The notes below the pieces were generated by a model. The model ran no database searches and was not told the origin of the DNA. It worked only from the letters and a program-made list of their open reading frames with translations. This document shows positions 27,010 through 41,235 of a DNA stretch of 64,000 nucleotides, in pieces; the stretch's first letter is position 1, and every line of letters begins with the position of its first letter. Made by a program: the position numbers and the translations under genes. This stretch comes from Gavia stellata (lineage: Eukaryota; Chordata; Aves; Gaviiformes; Gaviidae): NCBI RefSeq assembly GCF_030936135.1, contig NC_082604.1, positions 3,603,001 to 3,667,000 of the forward strand. The letters are read 5' to 3'.

Positions 27010-30000
27010 ATTAGGAACAGGAGATAATTAGGAAGTTACAGTAAAACTCTCCACGATAAAACAGTATATGAAACATCACCGTGTGAAGGAGTGCCTTCTA
27101 ATAAAGGAATAAATAATGAAATGACTATCTGATAAATGCAGTTGTTCCTCTCTAAGAGGAACAGTTTAACCCAACTCGGTTCATTTTCCAATACTTGTGA
27201 GACCGCTTCCTTCACAAGCAAGCGCCCGGACTTTCCACAAGAAAAGCATGGCTCAACTTTACCGGTTTAAATAGACTCCCGCTGCCCAGGCAAACGTCAA
27301 GACGACAGGAGAGCTGCATAGGCAGAGAACATCTAAGTCTGTTACGCTTCATCCACACTAACATAATCAGATTTTGACTTTAAGTCACCTTCCAAGATGA
27401 TCATCTGTAAACAGGACATTTAGAATTATTTTGCCATTTAAATAAAACTTTGACCGATAAGTGGCTTTTAAGAAACCATAACATAATCTCAGATAAGAGG
27501 AAGCTATTAATGATTTCTCTGATAATATGAAAAGCAGTGGTATGAAAAGACAACATCAATGAACGCAGATAGCTTAATAAATGACTGTAAGGGTATAGGA
27601 TGAGAGGCAGCTTCCTGGTCCAGGACAAGTTGGTTTTACCTCCTGAATGAACCGAGAACATGATCACTTCCAGAGAATAATTTCTACACATTAATACTCA
27701 CCTTCTATCTGAATCTGAGTCTATCCTGAGAAATTATGAAGCACTGTATTGATTACAGTCCTGCTAAGAGAAACGCTAAAAAACACATTAATGCAGTGCT
27801 AAAAAGGAGTGCTCTAGGAGCACTGGCACTATTTTATGGAGAATTTAGTTGAGTGGTCAAGGTAATATCCATTCACTTGTACAGCTTATATGTAACAAGA
27901 AAATACACTTTTCCTTTAATTTGAGGAAAAGCCAATTAAATTAATAGCCTTATTTTTCAGAAATACTTCGAGGAAGATGCAGTAAGTATAAAACTTCAGA
28001 ATAACTGAGAGATAAAACATTTTCAGTATTATTCGTTCGGTGCCACACAAGGCATTAATACTCCTACTTTGGGTTTCAAAAAGTGAAAATGCCATTTAGG
28101 GAAGACACTTTACATTAACAGTGAGCTAGAACAGCTCAGAATTTGATACAAATCTTCAAGTATTTGTCATTCTTGGAAAATGGTAATGGTGGTCATTAGT
28201 AGTCAATGATGCTAATATAAAGATTACTCATCAATAAGCACAGTTCATACGTGAGCCTTTGCATGTTCCCCTACCTCAAAGGGCCTTAGTCTTAACCTTC
28301 AAAGCCACTCATGGACTCAGCCACACAAGTCTCTACTGCAGTGGCCCAAACGATGAATGCCAAAAGCACACGCTAGAGAAAGAACACCGAAACTTGAGCA
28401 GAAAAGGGCAGATCCTGGTATGAAGCAGTGAAATCCTGATCATCACCAGTGGAAAGCAGTTAAGAAAAGAAGGTGATGGCTTTATTTCGTCCAACTCACC
28501 GTCGCACAAAAGACAAACAATTACCTTACCGCAAAGAGAGAGGGTGGATGGCACAAAAACACAGGTATGTAAACATTTTTGGAGAAGTATCTTTCCAGGT
28601 GACAAGATGTAACTCAATATTCAGAATAACCCACTACAGGTTCTGGTGAGCTTTTGAAGAAATTTGTGAAACGAGAGAACTTCTTGCCAAAGAGCTTTCT
28701 TGTGTTTCCCAGCAGCTTCTTGGCTACTGTTTGAGCTTATCTAAAGGTCTGCAGGTTGATGGGGAGTTAGCTTGGATCTTCTCCTGCTTCTCGATTTGGC
28801 AGTTCTAGCACCAAAAGGGTCATCCAGAGACAGCTGCCATAAACACAGAGCTTCTCTTCATTTTCCTCAGGGAGCCGCCATTACCTAAGCAGTAGTAGCC
28901 TGACAGCTATAGCAAGGATAGTTGGGTTTTTTTGGCACCCTGTTCTCAAGCTTTCTCCAGCTAAAAATAAGGAAGCTGCTTGATTAGGCAGAAAAGTATA
29001 GCTTACAGCTTTTATTTCAACCGTGATCTCTGGAGCTGTAAAATGAAAGAATCTCAGAAAATACAGAGCAGACGAAAAATTCACAACGTAGTTTCTCATG
29101 CCCTACCAACTGAAGTACAAAATTAGATAAACATGCAAAGGACTATCTTCTCTAATTTTAGCAAGGACATGGGAATATCCCAAATTATACTATGTATGAG
29201 AAGAGGATAGTCTAGTTTCATGTTTCTTAGTTATTTAATTAAATCATAGAGAGACGATAACAAGAATTTAAAAGCAGATTTTCCTTTTACACTTGCCCTT
29301 GTGAACTGCGGCGGGGTTTTTCTTCGCTCAACTTTAATGAATTTTATATATTAAAATAGCATCCTTAATTACTGCTTAGAGCTTTCATAAACTTCCAATA
29401 TTCAAATTTTATTGCAACCATTTTAATACCCTTATTTAACTCGTTCCGATTTTTTATGCTAAATACTCTAAATTACCGAGTACTCTACCACTGCCGTTTT
29501 CTAATACTAAGACAGCTTTTCAATATTATAGACATGACAGGTTCTCCCATTTAATGTGGTTGAGCTCACCTCTCTACTTCATTATACAGTTCATTTTCAA
29601 TACAGTCCAAATTGCTAGTGGCTCTTTTCATCATTTATTACATATTTCAAGTCCAACACTACTCTAATCGATTCTCAGCCCATAACCGGCAGGAAAGATA
29701 AGAGCAATATCACCTCTTAATCTTTAACTCAGCCTGGCCTGTTCTACTGTTATTACCATATTCTCCTGTCTCTGTCATACCTTGCCTTCTAAATAATGTT
29801 TCTCAATAAGGCTATGCTGCTTTAACATGCATTTGTAAAATCTAGCAAAACACATTATCAATCTAACCAAAGCCTCCGGACACTTCCAAAGCAGAACATA
29901 TGTGCTAGAATTGCCAACTGGCCTGCCCATACCTGGTTGGAAGAGGCAACAGAGAGAAATGTGTGCTTCAAAAGCAATTCTAGAGCAGTTTCCATCACCG

Positions 30001-31838
30001 ATTTTTACATTTATTTATCAAAAGCGTTCATAAATGTGGTCTTAATACTGCCAAGGAAAGACAATGGAACAGACTACCTTTTTAAACTAACCCCTTAAGG
30101 CTTACTGCTCTTTTCCAGGAACACTGGAAATGACTTCTGCGTTTCCTATGGAAGGCACCTGTCTTACCTGCAGGGCGAAACTTGGGCTTCACTGTATGCT
30201 TAAAGCAGGTGTTCAATGTTTTAAAATATATATGTTGAAAATCGCATATCCTTCATAAGTACAAAAACTCCTGAATATAGACCTCCCAGAGAATTTACAT
30301 TTAATTTCCTGTTCGATACATTTATTAAGAACTCCACCACTGCCTGCTAGGTTTTACTGCACTTGAGCTTTCTATGCCCGAGTTGTTTTTTTTTTCTTCT
30401 TTATACCTTTTCAGTAAAAAAAGCATAAAGTTGATTTCTGTCTAAAAGTTTGTATTTTCGCAGGTACCATTCAAAAACAGAATTGTAAGAAGGACTTAAC
30501 CTTGTAGACAGGAGTATCACGAGCACATCTGACATGATATGCAATTGTAATATGACATCTGCCTTCTTCAGTGGTGTAACTAAACATTTACACATGGCTG
30601 TATTCGTTTCATTAACACACATAATTGCAGTTTTCTTGTAGACTTTATGCTATGAGGTGATGACATATCTAGGACACAGCACTGATACAAAATAGATTCA
30701 GTTTTCCCTCTCCTACAGTGCTGCCATTGAAGCCTTCTACCTGTGTTTGATCACAGAAACACCCAAGCCCCTCACAGTAACACAACTCCTACTACAAATC
30801 TAACAGCTAGATACTCAGTCAAGAAAAAGGCTCCTAACAGTACCTACTCCATATGCTCTTCTATCACATTCACTAGTTCACATTAAACCGATGCAATTAA
30901 GTTGCCACTCTACTGTAGTAAGACTGAAATAATTTCTTTGCCTGCAGAAGGAACAGGCAGACACTGCAGAAGTATTAATCGATCAAAGATTACTATTTTC
31001 AAAGGTTTGTTTCTGTCTGATAGCACCTGTGGTTACTGCAGCTTTTAAAGCAAAGCCTGTTTTAATGCCAACCCTCCGAATGAACAATCCTAGCAAAGCC
31101 CAACACTGAGCACACCCAAAACTTGAACCTTCCTTTGCACTCAGAATTCAGGGAACTCTTCAACACTTGTGTGCCCGTGTTTTATTCAGATATTAATTGC
31201 AGTCAGTACAGCCACCTCCCAGTTTCAGATATACTGGACAGACTAAGAGAATGCAAAATGAGACAGTTACCAGTTTCCTCAAAATTCCCCACACTGAAGC
31301 TAAAACATCTCACCAGCATTCAGAGAGCAATGCTGAGAAAATCCTGTATTTTAAGCTAAAAAAAAAGTTTCATGAGTTCCTTACCAACGGGTATCAAAGC
31401 CTATTCCACGAGTTTTCAATTATTCCTCAAAAGAGGGAGCACTGATTCATTGAGACCAGTGAGCAGAAATGGAATGGTTAATGTTTCTGTAACAGGAGCG
31501 TCCACGTTTTTTTTGAAGACAGAAGACATTTCTCAAACATGAAAATGCAATTTGGCAGCCACACTCGAAAAAAGGTTGTCATTTTGAGTAGCTGTTGACC
31601 TTACTCAAACACCGGGAAAACGAGATATCGGATCAATTGCCAAAGGAGGAAAAAAGAAAACAGAATGAGATTTTAATTCACTAGAAAAATGGGAACCTGA
31701 ACACATTTTACAGTATCATTTTTAATAGAAGGGGTTTTGACAATTCTTTTTATTTAAATGTGAACATTTAAAAGTACGTTTATTATTGACTGTTCTCTAA
31801 TGTACAAGTTAATTTCTGATCTGTTTGCAAACTCCCAG

Positions 31839-31977
31839 GCTGATGAAGACTTGGACAAAATTAAGCTGCGTTACAGGGAAATGGAAGAGAAAGCAATGAG
31901 TATATTAGTTAAATTTGACTTGCAAATACAAAATGGGTTTGCTGAAATCAACAAACAGTTGTCATTACAAGCCCAAG
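31839..31977 (+). CDS. Orphan coding-like internal exon, antisense inside STAG1 intron 1
   Basis: A 139-nt block has a consensus acceptor (…aaactcccag, ending 31838) and a strong donor (CAAG|GTAAGA at 31977/31978). It is open in the splice-compatible frame. It starts in phase 0 (GCT) and ends with one extra base, giving 46 codons: ADEDLDKIKLRYREMEEK, then AMSILVKFDLQIQ, then NGFAEINKQLSLQAQ. The peptide is hydrophilic, helical and coiled-coil-like, and looks like real protein rather than random intron translation. I do not recognise the family. STAG1 is on the other strand and has no such segment. It may be an exon of an undescribed gene nested antisense to STAG1, or a leftover exon from a duplicated or lost gene. 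No partner exons were found by eye, so function is not assigned. Confidence 0.5.
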
Positions 31978-34900
31978 GTAAGACTGAAATGAACATTCAA
32001 AGTCTGCGATCTCTTTTCTGAGCAGAGCCCCCAGGTTACAGGGGAAAATTAATCCTTAAGGTCAAAAAGACAATTCCTAAACACAGTGGACAAATTTAAG
32101 GGTAAATCACTTTGTCAGCTAGCTGGTGAGATTCTTGCTCCTAACACCAAACCATCTAGTTCTTTGCTGTCAGAAGCAAGAAATTCTGATTCGAGTTGTT
32201 ACACCCCATATTTAGACTTTTAGCTTCTCCTTCCAACTGGCCGTTGTTCTGCTCTATTACAGTGTTTCTTTTTCTTTCATTTCAGATAAAATAGCTGCAA
32301 GTTTGTGACGCAAAAGCACAAACTTTTTTTTGCTTTAAAGCTAAACTGAATCTTACCAAGTCTATTAGCCGAGAACTCATCCACAGTCACTGTGTAAAAC
32401 CTCTCTAGACTACTACAGAGGGGCAGGAAAACAGTTCTGGAGCTTCAAGAAGGAAAGGATTCTTCAAACTATTGCAAAGTCTAAACAGAACAGAGCAGAA
32501 GAGAAACTGGCAGTGGAATTGTGAACTACATCCATGAAACCAGAGCAAAACATGCTCTAAGACTGAATGGATTTTGACATAAACACATAAAGCTCAAGCA
32601 CCTTACATATGTACAGTGCCAAACTCTCAAGAAATCAGAGAGCAGCTGGTTTGGTTTTTTTTTGCCTTGGATATTTGAGAGCTCTTGGAAGGGAAAGTAA
32701 GAGATTGATGATTAGGTTCTTCCCAGCCTATTAAAAAGGGTGATATATTGGTAAGATAAGTGATATAATCATGGAGAATATGAGTTTCCCTGGATGGTAC
32801 ACCTTTGAAGAATAAAGCACTGATGAGGAATTGCAATGATAGGGAAGAAACCCATATTCTCAGAGAAGTATCCAGGTTAATTGAGAAATCATTTACTCCT
32901 GTACTATGTGCTGTTACACCTACTAAAATGCTCAATTACAGAACAAAGCATGCTCCATTAGGTTGAGAGCCACAGCAAGAAATGTGGTTGCCACAGCAGA
33001 AGTATAGAATCAAAACGCCAACTACTTCTCCACCCCCAAACAAACCTCAGTATCACAATTATTATACATTAGACCACAAACCACTCTCTAACGTGCAGAG
33101 ATACCTGTCTTCCAACATGCCTTTACTAACAACCACCACCAAACAAACAGCATAGCAAAATACAGCTAACACTGCTGGAGAGCTGTAGCTTAAGAAAGAG
33201 AGCACACACAGGGGGAAAGGAAGGTTGTTCAATCACTGTCCTCTTAGTTTTTTAACTACTGAAAGACTTGTTCATCTGTGACAAACCAACTGCTAACAAA
33301 TTTAAAATTCATTCAATGAGTTTCCAAAAAACCAGTACAAACTTAGTGGCCACTGATGATTTGGCAAATGCAGACAGCATTGTAACTGCTAAGTGAAACA
33401 CACAATATCCCCTATTTTATTCGGAGAGCTGTATAGAGCACTTGTTCCCTACCGGAGGCATGGCCTGGAACAACCCCTAAGCCCTGCCAGGCAGATGACC
33501 TTGTGCTCCATGCAGGAGCCAAACTGCTTGTTGAGAAGGAGCAACAGGGTGGAGGGAACAGAGGCTAATCAGTCAAAAGCAGACACTTGGGAGTGACAGG
33601 AGGGCAGCAAAGGTGATAGAAGTGACTGTCACCTAAAAAAAAAAAAAGAGGTGGGAAAACACTAATTGAGAACAAAAATGCACTAAAAAAGATTAGGCAT
33701 GTTTATCAATATAAAGCTACTGAATGAACAAAATTCAGTAAAGCCTAGAAAGCACAAGCTAGTTCCATGGCAATTCTAAATCTTCATCCTACCTCCATCA
33801 ATAGTCCCAATAAAAATTAGCTTGTAAAACACAGTAAGAGACAAAGCTTCAAAATAAGCAAACAAGGAATGAAATCGAAGTTTCAAATCATCATGCACTT
33901 AAAATAGTATAGTACCAATTCAGATCTATGTCTGAAGATACTCACTGAAGATTATACATTGATAGGAAACAAACACTGTTATTTGAAGAAGCCAGGATCC
34001 AAACAGTTTATAAATGTTGCTAATTAAGTCATAGCTACAAGATTGGTTTCAAAGCTCAAAACATCTCTACTTGCTACAAAAGTATACCTACAGTCTGAAA
34101 GAAAAAAGTTGAAAATACAGTCCGTGCTGGAAGAGAGTTGTTTCTTAGACAAATTTTAGAGGAAGACTGTGAAAAACAGAGACTATATTCACATTAAATG
34201 TATCCCTTTTCACTTTTTTACCATACGTTCTTAGATTTTCTTTCCCAGCTTTTTTCTTTTCTCTTAAAGCTGCTATTATACTTTTACCATGAAAAACAAA
34301 TCCTCCTTCTGTATTGTCAGAAGTAGTCATGAGGATTTGTACCATTTTATAGTAACAAAACCCCAGCATTTGAAATCAAAGGATGTAGAGAAACTGATGT
34401 TCCACGTATGCTTTCAAAAGCTTGACACTGAACAAACAAGGCAGCCTTTCTTCACTACTCTTCATGAATATTGAAGACTGCAGCTAATCAAATGACAACA
34501 CAGACAACTGCATCAGCCAACAACATCAAAAAGGAAAGTCCTGATTCTCCTAGACAAGAGCAAGTAAGAAAGCCACAGCTCCTGTTTGATCAAATATCAT
34601 CAGGCAAGAAACTAATAAAATGTTTATATTGTACATCTTGCTAACCACATAGGGGAAGCTGTTTTTACCAAGGGGCAAATATCGATTTGTTTCACCAGTG
34701 ACAACTCTTTTCCCTGCTGGTTCCCATCCCGCTTTTCATTCCTCCATTTGTGAGAAGGATGAACATGCCTCTGCTAGTGACAGAAACCAACAGTGAATCC
34801 AGATACGCAACCAAGTACAGGCCAACGCAGAACCTCAAACACCGGGATTGTTTGCAAAGCCATACATGAACTACAGACAGAAGGGTAACAGTAGAGCAAT

Positions 34901-34984
34901 GGAGTCTTGTGAAGAGCTCCTCAAAATAAATAAATGCAGAGCAATCCACCTAGCACAGTAAATCTTCAGCATTAAAGCAAGGTG

Positions 34985-35400
34985 TCCAGTTTGGAGTTCC
35001 AGGCTTCAAGATATGAACTGACAGGAGAAAAATCTACAAAGCAGTGAGCTGAATCAGAAGACAAGAAAAGATTTATGAGGAAACACTGGAAGAACCACAA
35101 TATAAAGACACACAGTTTGTGTTAGAGAAGACATCAAGGGAAAAAATGATACATCAAATACATCCAGGTACATCAAAAATAGCTGGATATGACCAAATAA
35201 AAATCAAAGTTTACTGCAAATTGTGTCAGTTAAACATTAGAAAAAAACAAGCAGTAAGACTATAAAGCACTGGAATAAGCTGCTTAAGAAATGCAGTGGA
35301 ATTTCCAGCAATTAAGAGATTAAACAAGCATCTGTCAAGAATATTGTAAATGATCTTCCCTCAAGACAGAGAAAGGGATTAACTCAAGGTCTCTCTTCAT
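34985..35400 (+). mobile_element. Ancient, diverged CR1-like LINE 3' region
   Basis: 'aagcactggaataagctgct' and 'taagaaatgcagtggaattt', then 'attaagagattaaacaagca', follow the CR1/L3-type 3' region (aaacactggaataggctgcc ... gtggaatctcc ... ttttaagac...). Preceding sequence such as 'gtgtccagtttggagttcc' matches the usual 'gtgtccagttctgggctcc' of the RT ORF end. It is heavily diverged and indel-ridden, so much older than the 19.3 kb copy. Confidence 0.6.
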
Positions 35401-36931
35401 CCTTTTTTTGTTCAGTGTTCTTCCAGGAACAAAGAAAGCCCAGGCAGAATCACAAAAGTAAAAGTAAATAAATAACCATTCCAGTACAAGTCCATTGTTA
35501 CAGTAAAAGACAAGACTGGATAGAAATCTCAGAATGCTACAGCTTTAATATCCCTTACTGGATGCAAAAGCAACATGAATTTGGATTTAGAATTATGTCA
35601 CTAGGGATTCCAGCAATACACACCAAAAAAAAAAATCAGTGAAAATATTAAAATAATTAGATATAAATGCACTTTAATAGTCTCCCTAATACCAGCTATT
35701 TCATTAAATAAACTTCAACAGTAAAAATCTTTATAGTGTATATTCTCACAACACAGCATGTCCCAGTTAGCGGATGAAGACGTCGAAATGATAAAGATGC
35801 TGCAATTTTTCAAAAATAAACTACTGTTTCTAAAGGAGAAGAATTATAGGACAAAGCAATAGCATATTGCTGCTGAAAAGCCAGGTGCTAGAAGACTGCA
35901 AAGCAGATATTACATGAACCACTATTAACCACTTGAACATTTCGGGTAGTCCTCTTCAAGAAAACATACTGCAAGGTTAAATCTGTGTTGGTAACACAGG
36001 AAAATTCTTATGAGCTGAAGAGTAAGGAAAAAAGATTATAACAAACAGAATATGGAGAGGGCAGGGTGGTCTCAATTCTTCTCATCACATATGATCAGGA
36101 TGTTTAGAATTAAAGGGGGGAAATATTAGAGCCACTGGGTTCCACCAGTGAGAGCACTGATACCCACACAACAAATGAAGTCACCAAACCGTTCCCCAAC
36201 AGCGTAACCTCCCGCGTGGGTATTGTAGCAAAATTGAGAAGTTCTATATATGGACGCTTTTGCTCACCGTTATCATACGCTTTGAAGCACTAACAATTCT
36301 GATCTCGACATCATCAGCTAGCTTTGGGCCAGGTTAAAAACAGTTTACATTGTGCTTTTGCTTCATATTCCACTACGATACTTTAAACTGCCCAAGCACA
36401 AAAATGTTGTTATATCCTGCTAGTTTTACTAATTTTCCCATGCTGGTGTCTGTTTAAGTCCCTCTGGAAGATTTCAGCCAAAACAAATGTTCTCCCCTAA
36501 ACAAAGCTAGGAAAAACATTTGCTCATTACTTGAGTTCTCAGTAACTTGCGTGCTTTGGAGGAAATGCAAATATAGCACAAAAGATAGCCCATTGGCAAG
36601 ATCTGCCTTTTAGCAACTTCATGACAACAGACAAAGAATCTGAAGCCTAGTTTTCAAACCCTGGAAGTTATGCTTAAGTTAGTCTGGTGTTCAGGGAATG
36701 CCTTGTGTTTACATCCTAACAGACTGATGTCTGTCAAACTCCTGTCCTTCTCCACAAAGTTGGAAGGATATAGTGTAGGTTACTCTCACTGTGGCACAGG
36801 CAATCTGTTCCTCATGCAAAATAATGAAATCTGCTAAGTGCAGATCCACTCCGAAAAACATAGCTTGTAGTCCCTACCAAGATACCATTTGCTAGTTTGC
36901 AAACACTTATAAACTGATCAAGCTACGTGGA

Positions 36932-36946
36932 TTTTTTTTTTTTTTT
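36932..36946 (+). repeat. Poly-T tract
   Basis: A run of about 14 T in STAG1 intron 1. On the minus strand (STAG1 sense) it is poly-A. No SINE body is recognised next to it. Confidence 0.8.
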
Positions 36947-38165
36947 GAAGTAACAACTTACAGCTATCACACTAAAGCCACAGAACAGGTCAACTACAGG
37001 TCTTCACCCTAAAGCAGGGAAACTCACAGGAGTTTCCTACTGAAATCCTTAGAAAACTATGCTTATTTACAAAATTTTATTTGGCTGTGGTAATCTCATA
37101 TTCAAGAATTAATTTGAATAATTTTTGTTGGAATACAACAAAAATAATCAATCTGCAGCTAAAAATTAATACAGGAATTTCCAGTCTGAACAGTTTGTTT
37201 GTCAGAGGCATATATTATTTGAAACAAGATTTGAATAACTGCCTAACAATACCCATCTCAACCACAGGCATGCTCGTCTGAGCCATCTATAACAATGTAA
37301 TAACCACAGTTCCCCTTTAGGATTAAAAAAATCCCCAGCAGCTAAGACCCTAACTGCCTGAACTTACAGCTAAGAAAAAAATACAAACAAGGCTGTTCTG
37401 TGTCTTAAAGTTCTGGAGTTTCTTGCCATTAAAAAGGAAAGTCTGGTGAATGTAAAACAACATTCAGATCATTTCTAACCTTTTACCAACATGTTCTTCC
37501 CTTTCTTCACCACAGCCTTTTGTCTTCTTAACTTAAGCCTCCATTTCAGGGAACTCTGCCAGTAATGTCAGATGCAGGAGCTCGCAGGAAGAACAGAACG
37601 CTTCGTAAACTAACCTGAGACACACATTCTTCTTTTGAATCATCTCTGAAAGAGTCTGACACGCAAAGCGTATTAGCAATAGCTTGACCAGAGATGAAAA
37701 AGGCTAGCATTTTTTTATTTATAAAACACACTACTTCAAAGAAAAGCAGGGAGCTGCAGGAGTTGTCATTACTTTGCACGATACTTTCTCTACTAGCTGC
37801 CACCAGCATGCAATGGGAACAGTCTGGTTTGTCCACCCTGTCACCTCATTTGGTCCAAAGGGAGCCCACCGTGCAATTATGTCTTCTAGCGAGCTGCAAG
37901 CCAATGTTTTTGTACATTCCCATGTTCTTCAATTATGTCTTTGTTCCATCACTGCTTAGTTCCATAAGCTTTTCCCCATGTCACGCTCGCCTCTGCCAGC
38001 AATAGTGAACCTGCACATGCACTCAGGATTCAAACAGTATAAATAAATCTAATGGCACTTTGTAACATTTCGCAATGGTGCTACTTGCCATTTACCGGTC
38101 TTGGAGGTGAAGAGATCAGAACTGGCGAACTACAAATCACTACTGATTGTCCCACGTGCTGAATG

Positions 38166-38191
38166 CTTTCTGTGATTGCTGTCACAGAAAG
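38166..38191. repeat. Perfect 10-bp inverted repeat (hairpin), 6-nt loop
   Basis: CTTTCTGTGA (38166..38175), loop TTGCTG, TCACAGAAAG (38182..38191). The stem is exact with a small loop, but too short for a pre-miRNA by itself. It lies in STAG1 intron 1. Confidence 0.85.
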
Positions 38192-40944
38192 TCATTACCT
38201 TTTAATATAAGCTTGAATGCAAACATGACTTACAAAGGAGCAACACGTTGCCTTTGGGACAGAGGCAGATACAATAGTTAAACTCTAGATATGGGTGTTA
38301 TCAAAGCACGACTTCAGGTCAGGGAAGTCGTTTGAGGGAGAGACAACAAAAGAGCTGACTGCCAAAAATTTATGGGCAAGTAAGATGTGAAAGGGTTATT
38401 CTTAGCTGTGTATTTCACAATAAAATGAACTACATGAGGGACATAGCCTAGCAATACCTCAGAATTTACTACAGAAAATACTGGTGGTACATTCTGGCAT
38501 TACACGGAGAGAGACTCAAGTTCTGCGCAAATACTATGGATGACACTGGTGAATGACAACATTCTTGCCAAAGGGCTGGTGCTCCTCATGGATGAAGTCC
38601 TGGCAGAAGTCTCTAAGAAAACATTCTGAAGGATTTGCAAAGGTGACACTTTCAAGTTTTAGCAGTTTTGTAACAATGCATTTGCCTAGGGAAAACAAAG
38701 CGTCTAGGAAATAACGGCAGCTACAACTGACAATTCCTCCCCCTGCCCCCAAATGTGACTTTCCTTCCCTTGATTCTTACTCCTCACTAACGCCCTTGTC
38801 TTTTCCCTCTCAACTTTCTGCCTGGACACCAACATGCTCTAAATCAACAAACAGTAATGAGAAATCAGAAAAGTAAGGCATACCAATGGAAAAAGTTTGG
38901 TTTACCAGCTTTAATGGCTATGACATTAACAAACATTTCAACTCAAAGACAAGAAATTCACAATTCAGTAGCCACCTCAGGCAACGAGAATTTACATAGG
39001 ACAACCACGCACCAGTGCTTTCGGTCCCTAATGCCGATGCTCTACAGTTACAGACACCAACAGAAACAGAAGTGTGTAAAAACTTCCCTTTGCAAAGCAG
39101 CAGACAAGCAGCTTCTCTGGTTTCTTTTGGGGAGAAAACGAAGTATAACAGTACAATATTGAAACACACGTTTAAGAAAAATGCCAGAAGTGGGGCATTT
39201 CACTCCCATACCTTTTCTGACAGCCCTGGTAGCATAGGTTATACCTGAAACTTGACTAACTCTACGGCCTGTGTTCTCCCACTCACTCACAACACTGAAG
39301 AGTGAGGAAGTTTTCTGTTCCACTCTGACGGTTCCACTCGTCACACTCTAACTTTGGGGATATTTGATAGGACCCAACCGCAAGTCCGCACTGCCGGCCA
39401 ACCTACCGTCCTCTCTTCCACCTCAGCAAATGGACAGCAGATTGGCCATTTTTAATGAAATAGTACGATACTACGCATGTCTCCTCCTCTTCAGGTTCTG
39501 AACGCATCCAGCACCTTGTACAATAGCATAATAATTAGTACTCAAAAATTCCCTAAAAGATTTTGAAACATGGATTCAATATCAGCTCCATCTTATCACT
39601 TTGGCAGAGAAAACTGTTCCAAATGGAGCTTACAGAAACAATACATATTAAAGAGAAAAAATCACCCATGTGACTGGGGAAGGCAAGAGATTATGCAAAA
39701 ACCCACAGAAATTATGCCATTTCTTCTGACCCACTGTACCAACCCTTTTTAGAAGGATGAGAAAGGACACATTACAGGCGAATTTTACTTGATTTATGCA
39801 AATCCAAGTAGAACAATCAGCTAGTGCTAAAAGAGAAAAAGCCTCAAAGATCAGAAGAAAAATCCTGGAACTCTGGAATAGAAAGGAGATGACGAATAAA
39901 CAAACCATGATCTGTAACTAAAAGGGCAGAGTACCCGAAATGTCGCAATCTTTCAGAGAAGTCCTTCAAAAGGCTTGCTAGCTATCCTTACCATTTTAAT
40001 TCTCTACCTTCACTCACACTTTCATTCTCAGAGCATTATGTATGGCAGAATACAAATGTTACAGACTACTGAGCGCAGTCTGGAAGTAGTCAAAGGAAGG
40101 CAGACACTTAAACTTCAGCTCTGTAAGCAAGGATGATCTCTACAGTGGTGACTTGCACTCCCTGTACTGTATTATTTGTTTTATAGTATCACTGCAATCA
40201 TGTTGTTTTGTTTGGGTTTTTTTAAGCTCAGTATCCAACAGAAACAGGCCTACACGGCTGTATTTTGTGTGCTTGTCCTTCTCTCTCCGTCCTTTTCTCT
40301 AATTCCCACTACCAATAATTGTCAGTCCCTAGACCAATTTCCACTGAACTCAGGAGAACAGAGATCCCAAAATACATAAGTTCCTCTACGTGTTTAAAAA
40401 TATTCATTTCTTAGAAGAGAGATGCTTAATTCCTATCCCCCAAGCAGTGTCCTATTAAAATAAGGCTACAAGAAAAACAAATTACACACCAAAGAAGCCA
40501 CGTAAGAGTGAATCAAAAGAAAACAGCCTTCAAAAAATTCTACTGCTTGAAGCAGTGCTTACTCTTAAGCACAATTTATAATTGTTTACTCTCTCACCTA
40601 ACACTTTGTGATGCTACAGTCTAGTGAGCCTAACTTAGAAACTATTCTAGAAGACAGATCAGTAGACAACAGCATTTAGATGGGGAAATCAACCCCACTT
40701 TTGTACAGGAAGGTGAAATTCCAAACCTACAGGAGTTCTCTAGAAGATCTCCCTTACCCACAAACCGATGGACTCTGCTTGATAAAGTCTGCTTTTATTT
40801 CCAAGCGACATTTAACAAGATTCTTCACAAAAGGCTCTTAAAGAAATTAAGCTGCCATGGCAATAAAAGGCCTTGCATGGATAGGTTATCTGGTTAAAAG
40901 AGAGGAAACAAAGAGCAAAACAAACGGTCATTTCTGACAATAGA

Positions 40945-41235
40945 GTAAGGCCACCAGTGAAGTCCCACAGGAATATGAGCTGGAGCCCAAATTGTTTGAG
41001 ACATTCCTACATCTGGAAAAGGAGGTGAATGGTGATGATTTGCTGATGACACCAAGTTGTTCATGGTGAGGCGGACAGGACCAGCCACAGAGAACGGAGG
41101 AACACTACAGGCTACAGACAGAAAAGCTGGCAGAGGGAATTCAGTAAAGTAAGAGAGTTACCCACAGGAATCCCAACTTTACACACACAGCCATGGGCTC
41201 CAAGCTGAACATTGCCACCCAGGGCAAGCGCACAC
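40945..41235 (+). mobile_element. CR1-like LINE fragment (reverse-transcriptase region)
   Basis: 'ggccaccagtgaagtcccac', 'tggagcccaaattgtttgag' and 'ttgctgatgacaccaagttg' match the CR1 RT segment around the catalytic FADDTKL motif (consensus '…ggagtcccacagggg…ctggagcccatactgttc…tttgctgatgacaccaagttg'). The frame is broken by indels. The part after 41075 is only loosely similar ('gggctccaagctgaacattg'). It is a dead fragment in STAG1 intron 1. Confidence 0.65.

Noticed and set aside
28265-28330. Possible ancient LINE/DNA-element relic ('accttcaaagccactcatgg')
   Set aside because: The similarity to remembered ancient repeats is only about 25 bases and could be chance.
33420-33600. GC-richer patch with a 67-codon frame
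   Set aside because: No recognised repeat, protein or splice context. It is probably ordinary intron.
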